Numbered from the stretch's first letter, positions 10,301 through 18,926 are shown. The stretch is 64,000 nucleotides of DNA from Massilia sp. Root133 (GCF_001426525.1 NZ_LMEW01000033.1:414925-478924), one strand, 5' to 3'. Translations and numbers: made by a program. The notes: generated by a model from the letters alone, not told the origin.

Positions 10301-10498
10301 GGTGACCTGATTCTCGACAATTTGCGGGGCCTGGCCTGGATAGGACGTGCGGATGATCACTTGCACGTCGGACAAATCGGGCAGTGCGTCCAAAGGCGTG
10401 CGCTGCAGCGCATAGATGCCCCATGCCGTGATGCCGACGGTCGCAAGCAGGACCAGGAAGCGATTGAGGATCGACCAGCGAATGAGTTTGGCGATCAT
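7322..10498 (-). CDS. cusA: CusA-type RND copper/silver efflux pump
   Basis: This 1058-residue protein is a heavy-metal-efflux RND transporter with the usual layout: one N-terminal membrane helix, a large periplasmic domain, a helix block around the VGAMVDAAVVMIEN motif, a second periplasmic domain and a final helix block. The VDAA form of the TM4 motif marks the Cu(I)/Ag(I) (HME4, CusA) subgroup rather than the Czc type. The start is at 10498, giving a 4-base overlap (ATGA) with the cusB stop; an upstream in-frame start lies within cusB and is unlikely. It works with the adjacent CusB and CusC. Confidence 0.95.
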   Translation of the reverse strand: MIAKLIRWSILNRFLVLLATVGITAWGIYALQRTPLDALPDLSDVQVIIRTSYPGQAPQIVENQVTYPLTTTMLSVPGAKTVRGYSFFGDSFVYILFEDGTDPYWARSRVLEYLNQVQSRLPPQAKTALGPDASGVGWVYEYALVDRSGKMDLSQLRAFQDWFLKYELKTVPNVSEVASLGGMVRQYQIVLDPDKLRAYNISHNVIIDAVQKANQEAGGSVLELGEAEYMVRASGYLQSLDDFRKIPLTTSQAGVPVLLGDVARIQLGPEMRRGISELNGEGEVAGGVIVMRSGKNALETIEAVKAKLASLKSSLPPGVEIVPTYDRSNLIQRAVDNLRDKLVEEFIVVAVVCAIFLFHLRSALVAIVTLPIGILIAFIVMHYQGVNANIMSLGGIAIAVGAMVDAAVVMIENAHKHIEAWNHTHPGAKLEGEARWRVIGDAAAEVGPALFFSLLIIVLSFIPVFTLEAQEGRLFSPLAFTKTYSMAAAAGLAVTLIPVLMGYLIRGRIPDEQKNPLNRFLIVLYRPLLDGVLRFPKSTLVVAAVIAAITVWPMTRLGGEFMPPLDEGDLLYMPSALPGLSVGKVSQLLQQTDRLIKTVPEVQSVFGKAGRAETATDPAPLEMFETTIQFKPRDQWRPGMTTDKLVEELDRVVKVPGLSNIWVPPIRNRIDMLATGIKSPVGVKVAGTSLQEIDRVAGEIERIVKTVPGVSSALAERLNGGRYVDVNINRDQAARYGLNIADVQSVVSAAVGGDNIGETVEGLQRFPINVRYPREVRDSVENLRQLPVLTPRGAQIRLGDVATIRINDGPPMLRSENARLSGWVYVDIRGRDMSSVVRDMQQAVAKQVKLQPGYSISWSGQFEYLERASAKLKVVVPATLLVIFVLLYLTFKRFDEAILIMATLPFALAGGVWLLWMLGHHLSVASAVGFIALAGVAAEFGVIMLLYLKQAWEARVTVGKSSEADLLDAIREGAVQRVRPKAMTVAVIIAGLVPIMIASGTGSEIMQRIAAPMVGGMLSAPLLSMFVVPVVYLLMRRRELRKANARKPAHQEVNYETT

Positions 10499-12054
10499 TT
10501 CGTGGTGTCTCCCATTCCACTCATGCCCTGCATCGACGGGCCGGCAGGGGACATGCTGGTGATCTGGAACGCTCCGTCCTTGGTCTGCTGGAATTCGAAG
10601 TTCACCATGTCGCCGACCGCCAGATCTTTCGGTACACCTCCTGCCGGGACCTTGAACCCCATTGTCATCGCTGGCCACTGCATGCTCGGGATCGGATCGT
10701 GCGAAAACGTGATTTCTTCCTTGTTGATATTCTCTACCTTGCCATGGGCACGATGCGTCGTCGGCCCCGAGCTTGGCTTGGCGCCACCCGCCGGCGCAGG
10801 ACCGCTCAGCCGGTTCGTGGTGCCTCGCAGGCTGGCCTCGGAATCGATCAGGAACTGGCCTGAAACAACAACTTTTTGCCCAATGTCGAGACCTTTGAGG
10901 ACTTCGGTCTGGCCGTTGCTTTCCCGTCCAATCTGGACATCGACGGGCATGAATTTGCCCTGGCCTTGCTCAAGCATCACGACACTGCGCTTACCGGTCT
11001 GGATGACTGCTTCCGTCGGCACCGTCAAGGTCTCCGCGCTCGCCGCGGGCGTAAAGTTCACGGTGGCAAACATGCCCGGCACCAGTCGCTGTCCGGGATT
11101 GGCCAGTTCGACACGCGCTTTCAACGTGCGCGTCGCCGCCTCAACTTCGGGCAGGATCGCGCTGACCTTGCCCTTCAATACCGTGCCGGGCAGGGCAGGG
11201 GTACGGGCTTCCACCGGTGTGCCTGGGCGCACCTCAGCCGATGCGGCTTCAGGAAGCTCGGCGTTGACCCAGACCGTGCTGAGTCCATTGATCCGGAACA
11301 TAGGTGCGCCCGATGTGATCGTCATCCCTTCACGGACTGTCAGTTCTCCGATCACGCCATTGATCGGCGAGCTGACGGTCAAGCGGGGCTGCACCTTGCC
11401 GCTGGACTCGACGCTACGGATCTGCGCATCCGTCATGCCCGCCAGGCGCATCCGCTGTCGCGCCCCTTCCGCCAGTCCGTCCGTCCCGGGACCGTTCATT
11501 TTCCTTGCGGTGAGGTATTCCTCCTGTGCTGCTACCCAGTCGGGCACATACAGGGCAGCCAGCGGTTGCCCCTTCTTTACCGGGTCGAGCGCTGCACGCA
11601 CGAAGAGCCGCTCGACATAGCCGTTACTACGCGCTTGTACCACGGCAACGTCACGCTCGTTGTACGCGACGTTGCCGACAGCTTCCACGTTGGCGGCAAA
11701 TCTGGCTTTCGTGACTTCGGCGGTACGAACACCCAGGTTTTGTTCGACGCGGGGGCTGATGCTGATCTTGCCCTCGTCGCCAGCCTCATCCGCATACACG
11801 GGCACCAGTTCCATGTCCATGAACGGTGACTTGCCCGGCTTGTCGAATTTCTGGCCCGGGACCATCGGGTCGTGCCAGTAAAGCACCTTGCGTCCGTTGA
11901 CTTGATTCACACCTGCGCCCTGGGCGGAGGACGCCGTTTGTGGAACGGTTGACATCCCCATCCCTCGATTCATGCCGAGCTTGTACACGCCATACCCACC
12001 AGCGCCCAATGCAGCAGCCACGAGCAGGGCAATTGTTATTTTTTTAGTATCCAT
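10495..12054 (-). CDS. cusB: CusB-type membrane fusion protein with fused CusF domain
   Basis: This 519-residue periplasmic adaptor has an N-terminal membrane anchor and a heavy-metal-binding segment near residues 60-85 (YWHDPM ... FMDMELVPVY). The barrel-sandwich/beta-barrel adaptor core follows, and a CusF-like domain lies at the C-terminus (about 430-510, motif SMQWPAMTM). The fusion places a copper chaperone on the adaptor itself. The start at 12054 begins the membrane anchor. The stop overlaps the cusA start. Confidence 0.94.
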   Translation of the reverse strand: MDTKKITIALLVAAALGAGGYGVYKLGMNRGMGMSTVPQTASSAQGAGVNQVNGRKVLYWHDPMVPGQKFDKPGKSPFMDMELVPVYADEAGDEGKISISPRVEQNLGVRTAEVTKARFAANVEAVGNVAYNERDVAVVQARSNGYVERLFVRAALDPVKKGQPLAALYVPDWVAAQEEYLTARKMNGPGTDGLAEGARQRMRLAGMTDAQIRSVESSGKVQPRLTVSSPINGVIGELTVREGMTITSGAPMFRINGLSTVWVNAELPEAASAEVRPGTPVEARTPALPGTVLKGKVSAILPEVEAATRTLKARVELANPGQRLVPGMFATVNFTPAASAETLTVPTEAVIQTGKRSVVMLEQGQGKFMPVDVQIGRESNGQTEVLKGLDIGQKVVVSGQFLIDSEASLRGTTNRLSGPAPAGGAKPSSGPTTHRAHGKVENINKEEITFSHDPIPSMQWPAMTMGFKVPAGGVPKDLAVGDMVNFEFQQTKDGAFQITSMSPAGPSMQGMSGMGDTTK

Positions 12055-12080
12055 ATAAAAATCCTTGTTCGCCCGGCCTT

Positions 12081-13397
12081 TCAGTGGCCGTGGCCGCCGT
12101 TTTGCGGAAAGAGAAAATTCAGTTGCGCCCAAAGGCGGTCGGTTTCCTGCTCGAGTTGTAATGCCTGCAGGCGCACGTCAATTTCACTGCGCCGGGCGGC
12201 GATGACGTCCGCCAGCGTGGCTTTTCCGCCCCGGTAGGCAGCAGCGGTCGCGGTTGTTCTCGAGTTGGCCAGAGGAGTCAGTTCTTTCTCATACCGGGTT
12301 TGTCGCTGCCTGTCCGTATGCCATTCATTCAACATGGCACGCACTTCGGCGACATGGGCACGCAACATATCTTCGCGCTCAGCCCTCGCCTGCTCGACCT
12401 GCGCCAGCTTGGAAGACAGTTCGCGGTCTTGGCGGTTTTTCTGGTCCCACTGCAACGGCACCGAAAGGCCAACCGACACCATGTCCGAATAGCCCGGACC
12501 GCGTTGTTGCACTGCGACCTCGACGCTCCAGTCTGCTTTCTTGTTTGCTTTTGCAAGTTGCGCTTCTGCGACCGCGATATCTACCTGCCTGGCCAACACG
12601 GCAAGTTCCGGGTGGTGGTCAAGCTGGGTGTCGAGTGTAGCCTCGTCGAGGCGGATGGTATCGACCGCCGGCTTGGCGCCCAACGGCTGCTGCGCTGCGT
12701 CACCAATCCAGCGCGCCAGTGCGATTTTGGCGTTGCCGACGCGGCGGTCGATATCGCTGGCCTTGTCTTCCAAAGCCGCGAGTGCGCTGCGCGAACTGAA
12801 GATGTCAGCCTGGCTGCCGCGGCCGGCCCGATACGCGGACTCGGCCGCCTGGATTTCCAGCTTCGCCTGATCTATCTGTTCGGCTATTGCGGTCGACATG
12901 GCTTCGGCGTAGTAACGGTCCAGCCAGGCGACGGCGGTTTCGCGTTCGACTGTCGCGGCCGTAGCCGCTTTCTCGGCAATGGATTTTTCCGCTTCGCGTT
13001 CAAAGCGTTCGGCACGCAGACGACGTTTGTCAGAGCGCGTCAGCTCTTGCATCACGCCGATGCGTCGCATCGTCATGAAATCTCGCGTCAGGCTGAAGCG
13101 ATCTTGCCCATTGATCGGCAGGTTATCGATACCGACCTTGAGGACCGGATCGGGGAGCTGACCGGCAGCGACTGACATCTCCCGCGAGGACTGGACAGCG
13201 TAGTCTTTTGCCGCCAGCATTCGCGATCGCTCGACGGCCCGCTGCTGGGCTTCAGCCAGCGTCAATGGCGTTTCAGCGGCAAACGCAGGATTGCCAAGGA
13301 CAAGCGAGACAGCCAATACAAGAAGAAGGACAGACCGGGAAGACCGAACAGCCGAACAAGGCGTCATTTGCGACGCCATGATATGTGGGGAAAACAT
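12081..13397 (-). CDS. cusC: CusC-like TolC-family outer membrane factor
   Basis: This 438-residue protein has a signal peptide and two outer membrane efflux (TolC/OEP) repeats with long coiled-coil helices (around 120-210 and 325-410). It forms the outer membrane channel for the CusBA pump encoded next. The start at 13397 follows GGAGG by 4 bases and is preferred over an upstream in-frame start. It lies 26 bases before cusB. No lipobox is evident, unlike E. coli CusC. The C-terminus is His-rich (GGHGH). Confidence 0.9.
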   Translation of the reverse strand: MFSPHIMASQMTPCSAVRSSRSVLLLVLAVSLVLGNPAFAAETPLTLAEAQQRAVERSRMLAAKDYAVQSSREMSVAAGQLPDPVLKVGIDNLPINGQDRFSLTRDFMTMRRIGVMQELTRSDKRRLRAERFEREAEKSIAEKAATAATVERETAVAWLDRYYAEAMSTAIAEQIDQAKLEIQAAESAYRAGRGSQADIFSSRSALAALEDKASDIDRRVGNAKIALARWIGDAAQQPLGAKPAVDTIRLDEATLDTQLDHHPELAVLARQVDIAVAEAQLAKANKKADWSVEVAVQQRGPGYSDMVSVGLSVPLQWDQKNRQDRELSSKLAQVEQARAEREDMLRAHVAEVRAMLNEWHTDRQRQTRYEKELTPLANSRTTATAAAYRGGKATLADVIAARRSEIDVRLQALQLEQETDRLWAQLNFLFPQNGGHGH

Positions 13398-13471
13398 CAA
13401 ACCTCCAGAATGCATTGAGTAACACCGCCCGCGCAAAAGCGCAGCGATGAGGAATCATGCAAACTGAAGGA

Positions 13472-13876
13472 TCAAATGCGGAAACAGCAGTTGCGAATGG
13501 CTATGGGCGGTGCCGTCGCATAGGTGAGGAAGGCGGGAGCAGGCCAGCCGAGAGGCCGCTGGTACGTCAATGTGTTCAGGCTTATCGGAAGCCCATACCC
13601 GACGGCCACGAAAGGCGCCAACGGTGGCGTCGCCGGCTTGTCGAGCGATTGCTTGTCTGTCTGGTGGGACGCATGGCACAGGCTGGGCTGTTCCATATCC
13701 ATGTCCTGGCATGCGACCATTTCGGTTGGCTTCGCATGCACGGACGAGGTCAACTGATCGTCATTTCCCAGGTTCAGAGCTGGGCACGCATAGGCCGACA
13801 CAGCGAGCTGCATGAACAATACGCTAAACAGCAGTATTGTTGCGGCAATCAGTCGGGATGTGCGAGGACGTCTCAT
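13472..13876 (-). CDS. Small secreted Cys/His/Met protein, first gene of the cus operon
   Basis: This 134-residue protein starts at 13876 with a hydrophobic signal segment (about residues 8-30). The mature part contains scattered Cys, His and Met residues (for example QDMDMEQ and LCHASHQ) and ends in NCCFRI. I cannot assign a family; similar short secreted proteins are common at the head of copper operons. It is 74 bases upstream of cusC on the same strand. A longer in-frame start at 13903 exists, but the shorter one starts a cleaner signal peptide. Confidence 0.7.
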   Translation of the reverse strand: MRRPRTSRLIAATILLFSVLFMQLAVSAYACPALNLGNDDQLTSSVHAKPTEMVACQDMDMEQPSLCHASHQTDKQSLDKPATPPLAPFVAVGYGLPISLNTLTYQRPLGWPAPAFLTYATAPPIAIRNCCFRI

Positions 13877-13915
13877 GGTCAGGATGCAGTCTAGGACCGC
13901 CACATTTTGTTGTCA

Positions 13916-13944
13916 ATTATACCGACCTTAAATGGCGGAGTATT
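13916..13944 (-). promoter_or_regulatory. Possible promoter of the cus operon
   Basis: On the minus strand a perfect TATAAT (13916-13921) lies 17 bases from a weak -35 (AATACT, 13939-13944), about 40 bases before the first operon gene. The poor -35 suggests an activator. A TTGTCAATTAT sequence here resembles one half of a CusR/CopR box, but the second half is not clear. Confidence 0.35.
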
Positions 13945-14186
13945 TAACTCTTTCGGTTCGGGTAACGCGTCTGTTTAGGCTCGTCTTAGAGCGTGTAGAC
14001 ACATTGAGTGGCGTAGGTGTGGCCCAAGCGCAGACAATCTACAAGTTCTTTTTCTGGATCGTGACTGCTCCGGCCCTGATTACCTTCGCTTTCCCTTTGC
14101 CGCTTCTTGAAATACGAGTAAGCGGTCTCTTTGGGCGCTGGCAATTATTGTATATATCTACGCAGTGAAATCACCACAGACAGAGC

Positions 14187-14217
14187 TTGACCTTCCTATC
14201 ATGGGAAGGTCTACATT
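14187..14217 (+). promoter_or_regulatory. CueR-type copper promoter for copZ-copA
   Basis: The -35 TTGACC (14187-14192) and -10 TACATT (14212-14217) are 19 bases apart, the over-long spacing used by MerR-family activators. The spacer holds the dyad ACCTTCC...GGAAGGT, which is the known CueR operator pattern. It drives the copper chaperone and ATPase genes. No cueR gene is present in the window. Confidence 0.85.
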
Positions 14218-14248
14218 GTAGTCGGAGCAATCAGACAGGAGGAAAGCA

Positions 14249-14455
14249 ATGTACACGCTCAAGGTAGAAAAGATGTCCTGCGGCGGCTGCGCCAGCCGGG
14301 TTACCCGGACCGTGCAGACCTTGGATCCGGATGCAAAAGTCGAGGTGCTGTTGAAAGACAAGCTCGTCCGCGTGGAAAGCGCGAGAGCACCGGATGCAGT
14401 CGCCGCCGCGATTACCGCTGCCGGTTATCCGGCTACTCAGGTAGCGGCTGTCTGA
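14249..14455 (+). CDS. copZ: CopZ-like copper chaperone (HMA domain)
   Basis: This 68-residue protein is one heavy-metal-associated domain with the metal motif MSCGGCA at residues 9-15. CopZ-type proteins bind Cu(I) in the cytoplasm and hand it to the copper ATPase or the regulator. An AGGAGG ribosome binding site precedes the ATG. It lies just downstream of a CueR-type promoter and 53 bases before the ATPase gene. The ATPase itself has no HMA domain, so this separate chaperone probably serves it. Confidence 0.93.
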   Translation: MYTLKVEKMSCGGCASRVTRTVQTLDPDAKVEVLLKDKLVRVESARAPDAVAAAITAAGYPATQVAAV

Positions 14456-14508
14456 GCCGGATGTACCCAATGTGAACATGCAATTACGAGTCCAGGAAAG
14501 GTTCCGAT

Positions 14509-16881
14509 ATGAACGACCAGCCGCATCACGATCACGACGGCCACGAACATCATCTTGAGCATGGCCCTGGGCACGGAGTGCGCCATGAGAGCGGAACCGG
14601 GGATAAGCCATTCACTGACCCGGTCTGCGGAATGAAAGTCGGCGCCGACCCCGCCAGGGAAATTCGGCACGAGGGGCAAACTTATCATTTCTGCAGCACC
14701 AGGTGCATGGACAAGTTCCGGGTGTCGCCCCAGCAGTATATAGGCCTCGCTGCCAATGAACCGGCGCCCGCCGCGCCGGAAGGCACGATCTATACCTGCC
14801 CAATGCATCCTGAAATCCAGCAGCCGCAGCCTGGCAACTGCCCGATTTGCGGCATGACGCTCGAGCCCATGCTCCCGTCCTTGGAAGAGGAAGAAAATCC
14901 GGAACTAGTGGACTTCAAGCGCCGTTTCTGGTGGACCCTGCCGCTGACGGTCATTGTGACCGTCCTTGCGATGGCGGGGCACCGGTTCTTCACAGGAGGC
15001 TTGCCCGGGCAAAGCTGGATCGAACTCGTGCTGAGCACACCGGTCGTGCTGTGGGCCGGATGGCCGTTCTTTACACGCGGGGTGCAGTCCATCAGCAATC
15101 GCAGCCCCAACATGTGGACGCTGATTGGGCTCGGCGTCGCAGCAGCGTACTGCTACAGCGTAGTCGCAACCGTCGCGCCCGGACTATTTCCGCAAACCTT
15201 TGCCATGCATGGACGCATCGGTGTGTACTATGAGGCGGCCGCGGCCATCATTTCGCTGACTCTACTGGGACAGATCCTGGAGCTGCGCGCACGCTCGCAG
15301 ACCTCGGCAGCAATCAAATCCCTGCTGGGCCTGGCGCCGAAAACGGCGCGCCGCATCAACGCCGATGGCACGGAAGAAGACATTCCTTTGACTCATGTAC
15401 ACGTCGGCGATGCGCTCCGTGTGCGGCCGGGCGAAAAGGTGCCGGTCGACGGCACTGTCCTGGAGGGCGAAAGCGCGATCGACGAATCCATGCTGACCGG
15501 CGAGCCTGTGCCAGTAACCAAGCGCCCGGGCGACAAGGTAATCGGTGCAACCATCAATGCCAGCGGCAGCCTGGTCGTGCGCTCGGAAAAAGTGGGCTCG
15601 CAGACCATGCTGTCGCAAATCGTCCAGATGGTCGCCCAGGCACAGCGTTCGCGCGCGCCCATGCAGCGCCTGGCCGACGTGGTGGCCGGCTACTTCGTGA
15701 CGATTGTCGTGACCATAGCCTTGCTGACGCTGCTCGGGTGGGGGCTTTTCGGTCCGGAGCCAAGCTGGGTGTACGGCTTCGTCAATGCCGTCTCGGTGCT
15801 GATTATTGCCTGCCCGTGCGCGCTCGGGCTGGCGACGCCGATGTCCATCATGGCCGCTACCGGCCGCGGCGCCACGCAGGGCATCCTGTTCCGCGATGCG
15901 GCGGCCATCGAGAGCATGCGCAAGATCGATACCCTCATCGTCGATAAGACGGGGACACTCACCGAAGGCAAGCCGGCGTTCCATTCGGCTGCTGCGGTGC
16001 CGGGCGGGGACGAACAGGAGGTGTTGCGGATCGCTGCCAGCATCGACCAGGGCAGCGAACACCCGCTGGCACATGCGATCGTTGCCGAGGCGCGCGGCCG
16101 CGGCCTGGCGCTGGCCAAGCCGGAGACCTTCGAGTCGTCCAGCGGCATCGGCGTACGTGGGGCTGTCGAAGGCAAGGCTATTGCGCTGGGTAACACCGCG
16201 CTCATGGAGATCGAACAGGTCGACTGGAAGCCGCTCGTGCACGAGGCGGAAGCCTTGCGTCTCGAAGGGGCAAGCGTCATGTTCCTTGCTGTCGATCGCC
16301 GGCTCCTGGGCTTGGTCGCCGTATCCGATCCGGTCAAAGAAACCACGGCGGAAGCACTGGCTACGCTCAAGGAGGCCGGGATCACGGTCGTGATGGCCAC
16401 TGGCGACGGTCTTACCACCGCGAAATCGGTCAGTGCGAAACTCGGCATCGCCGAGGTCTACGGCGAGGTCAAGCCACAGGACAAGCTGGCCCTGGTGGAG
16501 CGTCTGCAGGCGCAAGGCAAGACGGTTGCAATGGCAGGCGACGGCATCAACGATTCCCCGGCATTGGCTAAGGCCAACGTGGGTATTGCGATGGGCACCG
16601 GCACGGACGTCGCCATCAACTCGGCGCACGTCACCCTGGTCAAAGGCGACCTGCGCGGTATTGCCCGGGCGCGGTTGTTGTCGCTGGAGACGGTGCGCAA
16701 CATGCGGCAGAACCTGGCTTTCGCGTTCGTCTACAACGCGCTCGGGATCCCGCTGGCCGCTGGCTTGCTCTACCCCTTTACCGGCCGGCTGCTGTCACCA
16801 ATGATTGCGGCGCTGGCAATGAGCCTGAGTTCGGTGTCTGTCATCACCAATGCGCTTCGTCTGCGGGGGACAGCGAAGTAA
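14509..16881 (+). CDS. copA: Copper-exporting P1B-type ATPase
   Basis: This 790-residue membrane pump begins with a His-rich tail (residues 1-30). A YHS metal domain follows (DPVCGMKV near 37-44), then a heavy-metal-binding domain (YTCPMHPE ... CPICGM, about 88-115). The ATPase core has the ion-channel motif CPC, the phosphorylation motif DKTGTLT and the GDGINDSPAL hinge. The CPC motif and context point to Cu(I) export from the cytoplasm. There is no N-terminal HMA domain. It is co-transcribed with copZ under a CueR-type promoter. Confidence 0.95.
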   Translation: MNDQPHHDHDGHEHHLEHGPGHGVRHESGTGDKPFTDPVCGMKVGADPAREIRHEGQTYHFCSTRCMDKFRVSPQQYIGLAANEPAPAAPEGTIYTCPMHPEIQQPQPGNCPICGMTLEPMLPSLEEEENPELVDFKRRFWWTLPLTVIVTVLAMAGHRFFTGGLPGQSWIELVLSTPVVLWAGWPFFTRGVQSISNRSPNMWTLIGLGVAAAYCYSVVATVAPGLFPQTFAMHGRIGVYYEAAAAIISLTLLGQILELRARSQTSAAIKSLLGLAPKTARRINADGTEEDIPLTHVHVGDALRVRPGEKVPVDGTVLEGESAIDESMLTGEPVPVTKRPGDKVIGATINASGSLVVRSEKVGSQTMLSQIVQMVAQAQRSRAPMQRLADVVAGYFVTIVVTIALLTLLGWGLFGPEPSWVYGFVNAVSVLIIACPCALGLATPMSIMAATGRGATQGILFRDAAAIESMRKIDTLIVDKTGTLTEGKPAFHSAAAVPGGDEQEVLRIAASIDQGSEHPLAHAIVAEARGRGLALAKPETFESSSGIGVRGAVEGKAIALGNTALMEIEQVDWKPLVHEAEALRLEGASVMFLAVDRRLLGLVAVSDPVKETTAEALATLKEAGITVVMATGDGLTTAKSVSAKLGIAEVYGEVKPQDKLALVERLQAQGKTVAMAGDGINDSPALAKANVGIAMGTGTDVAINSAHVTLVKGDLRGIARARLLSLETVRNMRQNLAFAFVYNALGIPLAAGLLYPFTGRLLSPMIAALAMSLSSVSVITNALRLRGTAK

Positions 16882-16884
16882 CAG

Positions 16885-16906
16885 TCCGGGGCCTTCTGAC
16901 CCCGGA
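16885..16906. terminator. Hairpin between copA and a convergent gene
   Basis: TCCGGGG and CCCCGGA form a perfect 7-bp stem with an 8-base loop just after the copA stop. No T-run follows, so it may act as a bidirectional barrier between convergent genes rather than a classical terminator. Confidence 0.5.
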
Positions 16907-16926
16907 TACTGAGCTTTCAAGAAAAG

Positions 16927-17217
16927 TTATGCGTGCCGGAGTCGACGATGTAGGGGCGCATTTGCAAGCGCGTTATGCATAAAGGCAAAGAATGCGCCTA
17001 TCGCAAAGGCCCAGAGCGCCATGACGGCCAAGGCGTAGAGATAGTCACGCCATGGATGCAGCTCGGCTGTCTGTAGCGTGCGGAAATCCATCCCATGGAA
17101 AAGCGCGTTCATGAAGCCCATGAACTGTGCGGGCCAAAGCACCTCGACCAGTGTGCAAAGCGAATAAAAAACTGCGACAGTGACTGACAGGGCCACACCG
17201 GTTTGTAGCGGTTTCAT
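16927..17217 (-). CDS. Small membrane protein of DUF5676 type
   Basis: This 96-residue protein has two hydrophobic segments (about residues 6-28 and 56-80) and resembles the DUF5676 family seen beside copper and silver genes. The function is unknown. The start at 17217 follows a GGAGG ribosome binding site. It is the last gene in a minus-strand group with a lipoprotein, a methyltransferase-like membrane protein and a DUF2933 protein. Confidence 0.72.
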   Translation of the reverse strand: MKPLQTGVALSVTVAVFYSLCTLVEVLWPAQFMGFMNALFHGMDFRTLQTAELHPWRDYLYALAVMALWAFAIGAFFAFMHNALANAPLHRRLRHA

Positions 17218-17314
17218 CTCTTTTTCCTCCCCAAGAAAACGGCGCGCGCGAAGCAGAGGCAAATCGTTCCGTTTTGTCCTGCCGTCGGCAGCGTGCGCTT
17301 CGTTCACCGCGCCG

Positions 17315-17770
17315 TTATTGACACTGCTGCCGCATCATGTCCATGTGCTGTTGGCGCATCTCGGGAGACATGCCTTGCATATTCCGATCCATCATGGCCT
17401 GGCGCGCCTGGTCGGTCGGGGCGTCTCGCATGTTCCGGTACATGGCACACATTGCCTCCTTGTCCATCGCCGGCATTGCGCCGGCTGCCTTGTTACCACC
17501 CATCATTCCGCACCCGGCGTGGCTGCCAGTGGTGCTTCCGCCCATCATTCCGCAGCCAGCCTGGCTGCCCGTCATCGCGCCGCCTGCCATCCCACCTTGG
17601 GCGGAGGCCCCGCCGGAGGAGTCTGGCGCGCTCGTACTTGCAGATTGCCCTGGATGATGTTGGTTGTGGTCTTCGCCCTGGTCGCCGGATGGTGTAGCGC
17701 AGCCGATCAAACTGGCTGTTACCACCAGACTGGCGATGATGTGAATCGGATGAGTGGTTTTGCTTAACAT
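17315..17770 (-). CDS. Met/Cys-rich lipoprotein
   Basis: This 151-residue protein has a lipoprotein signal with lipobox SLIGC (Cys near residue 24). The mature part carries a tandem repeat of the unit GSxAGCGMMGG (two copies, about 67-91) and a Met-rich C-terminal helix. It is likely anchored in the envelope and binds copper through Met and Cys, by analogy with other Met-rich proteins in copper islands. No named family is assigned. Confidence 0.72.
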   Translation of the reverse strand: MLSKTTHPIHIIASLVVTASLIGCATPSGDQGEDHNQHHPGQSASTSAPDSSGGASAQGGMAGGAMTGSQAGCGMMGGSTTGSHAGCGMMGGNKAAGAMPAMDKEAMCAMYRNMRDAPTDQARQAMMDRNMQGMSPEMRQQHMDMMRQQCQ

Positions 17771-17851
17771 GTTCGCGCTCCCTTTTCTAATAAGGCCGGG
17801 GAACTAGCAACGTAGGCAAGGTCCCGCGGACAGATCGCTACTTCCAACACT

Positions 17852-18529
17852 CTATCCTTGATGTTCACGTGGTTCTGCAGATGGCGGCACTGGGTGCCCA
17901 AAGTGCGGCACGAAGGCCGGAACGTCGTGCATGTACTGGCGATACGCGTCTCCAAACGCGGCCAGTGAATCCTGTTCCTCCCGGTGCGCCAGATGCACAT
18001 ACATCGCCACCAGGACCGGGAACATCACAAGGGTTACGAGGGTCGGCCACTGGAGCAGGAAGCCGATCATGATGACGACGAAACCCACGTATTGGGGGTG
18101 GCGAACCCGGGCGTAGGCACCGGTAGTTACAAGCGTATGAGAACGCTGTGCTTTGTAGAGCACGTCCCACGCAGACGCCAGCAGCATGAATCCGAGCAGG
18201 ATCAGGATGTTGCTTGCAATGTGGAATGGGCCGAAATGCGGATTAATCTTCAAGCCTGTCAGCGTCTCTAACAGGTGTCCAGCATCATGCGATTGGAAAT
18301 CAATTCCAGGAAAGTGCTGGGTCAGCCAAGGCAGCAGCAGGTAGATCGTGAGGGGGAACCCGTACATTTCGGTGAACAGCGCAACAAGGAATGCCGAGAA
18401 TGCACCAAAGGATCGCCAGTCGCGGCGGCTCTGCGGGTGCGCGAAACTGAAGGCGAAGATGATGAACACCAGCGAATTCATGATTACCAGACCCCATAGG
18501 CCGTACGCGGGTGCGTTATCGTGACTCAT
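17852..18529 (-). CDS. Isoprenylcysteine methyltransferase-like membrane protein
   Basis: This 225-residue protein has several membrane helices and a C-terminal segment with the pattern GAYARVRHPQYVGF, typical of ICMT/PEMT-type membrane methyltransferases and NnrU-like proteins. The substrate is unknown; such genes recur in copper islands. The start at 18529 overlaps the stop of the upstream DUF2933 gene by 4 bases. The longer open frame upstream lies over that gene and is discarded. Confidence 0.82.
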   Translation of the reverse strand: MSHDNAPAYGLWGLVIMNSLVFIIFAFSFAHPQSRRDWRSFGAFSAFLVALFTEMYGFPLTIYLLLPWLTQHFPGIDFQSHDAGHLLETLTGLKINPHFGPFHIASNILILLGFMLLASAWDVLYKAQRSHTLVTTGAYARVRHPQYVGFVVIMIGFLLQWPTLVTLVMFPVLVAMYVHLAHREEQDSLAAFGDAYRQYMHDVPAFVPHFGHPVPPSAEPREHQG

Positions 18530-18789
18530 GGCTGTCCTCGTTGCGGCGGCTGGTCTGGACGACTCTGATCCTGGTCGGTTTGCGGCACTCCATGCCCGTG
18601 GTGTCCGTGACCATGGAATAAGTGCATGAGGGGACAGGCAAGAACCAGTAGATAAGGTAGCGCGCCAAGCAGGTGCGCTCGATGTTCTGTGAAAAGGAAA
18701 AAAAGCGCTATCGCAGCAAAGCCACCGAGAACCCATTTGGTTCGGACGGCCATCCCTGCAGTCGGAGCGTGATGGCTTCGCTGATACAT
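18526..18789 (-). CDS. DUF2933 small membrane protein
   Basis: This 87-residue protein has two hydrophobic stretches (about residues 18-34 and 40-57) followed by a His/Gly-rich segment (HGHGHHGHG) and a polar tail. It matches the DUF2933 pattern common in metal resistance islands; the His cluster suggests metal binding. It is the first gene of a four-gene minus-strand group. A possible promoter lies upstream, with TTGACA at 18850-18855 and TAAAGT at 18828-18833 on the minus strand. Confidence 0.8.
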   Translation of the reverse strand: MYQRSHHAPTAGMAVRTKWVLGGFAAIALFFLFTEHRAHLLGALPYLLVLACPLMHLFHGHGHHGHGVPQTDQDQSRPDQPPQRGQP

Positions 18790-18926
18790 GGCATCTCCTT
18801 TGGTGCAAATGCACGGAGCGTATTTACACTTTATCTGTCATGCCAGGGATGTCAAGGCGTAGTATTGACGAGGACATTCGCTTTACAGGTACCGAGCGCT
18901 ACAACGGAGGACAGGCTTGGTGCTGC

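Noticed and set aside
13932..14168. Plus-strand frame of 78 codons before copZ
   Set aside because: No ribosome binding site or known motif, and it lies in the divergent promoter region.
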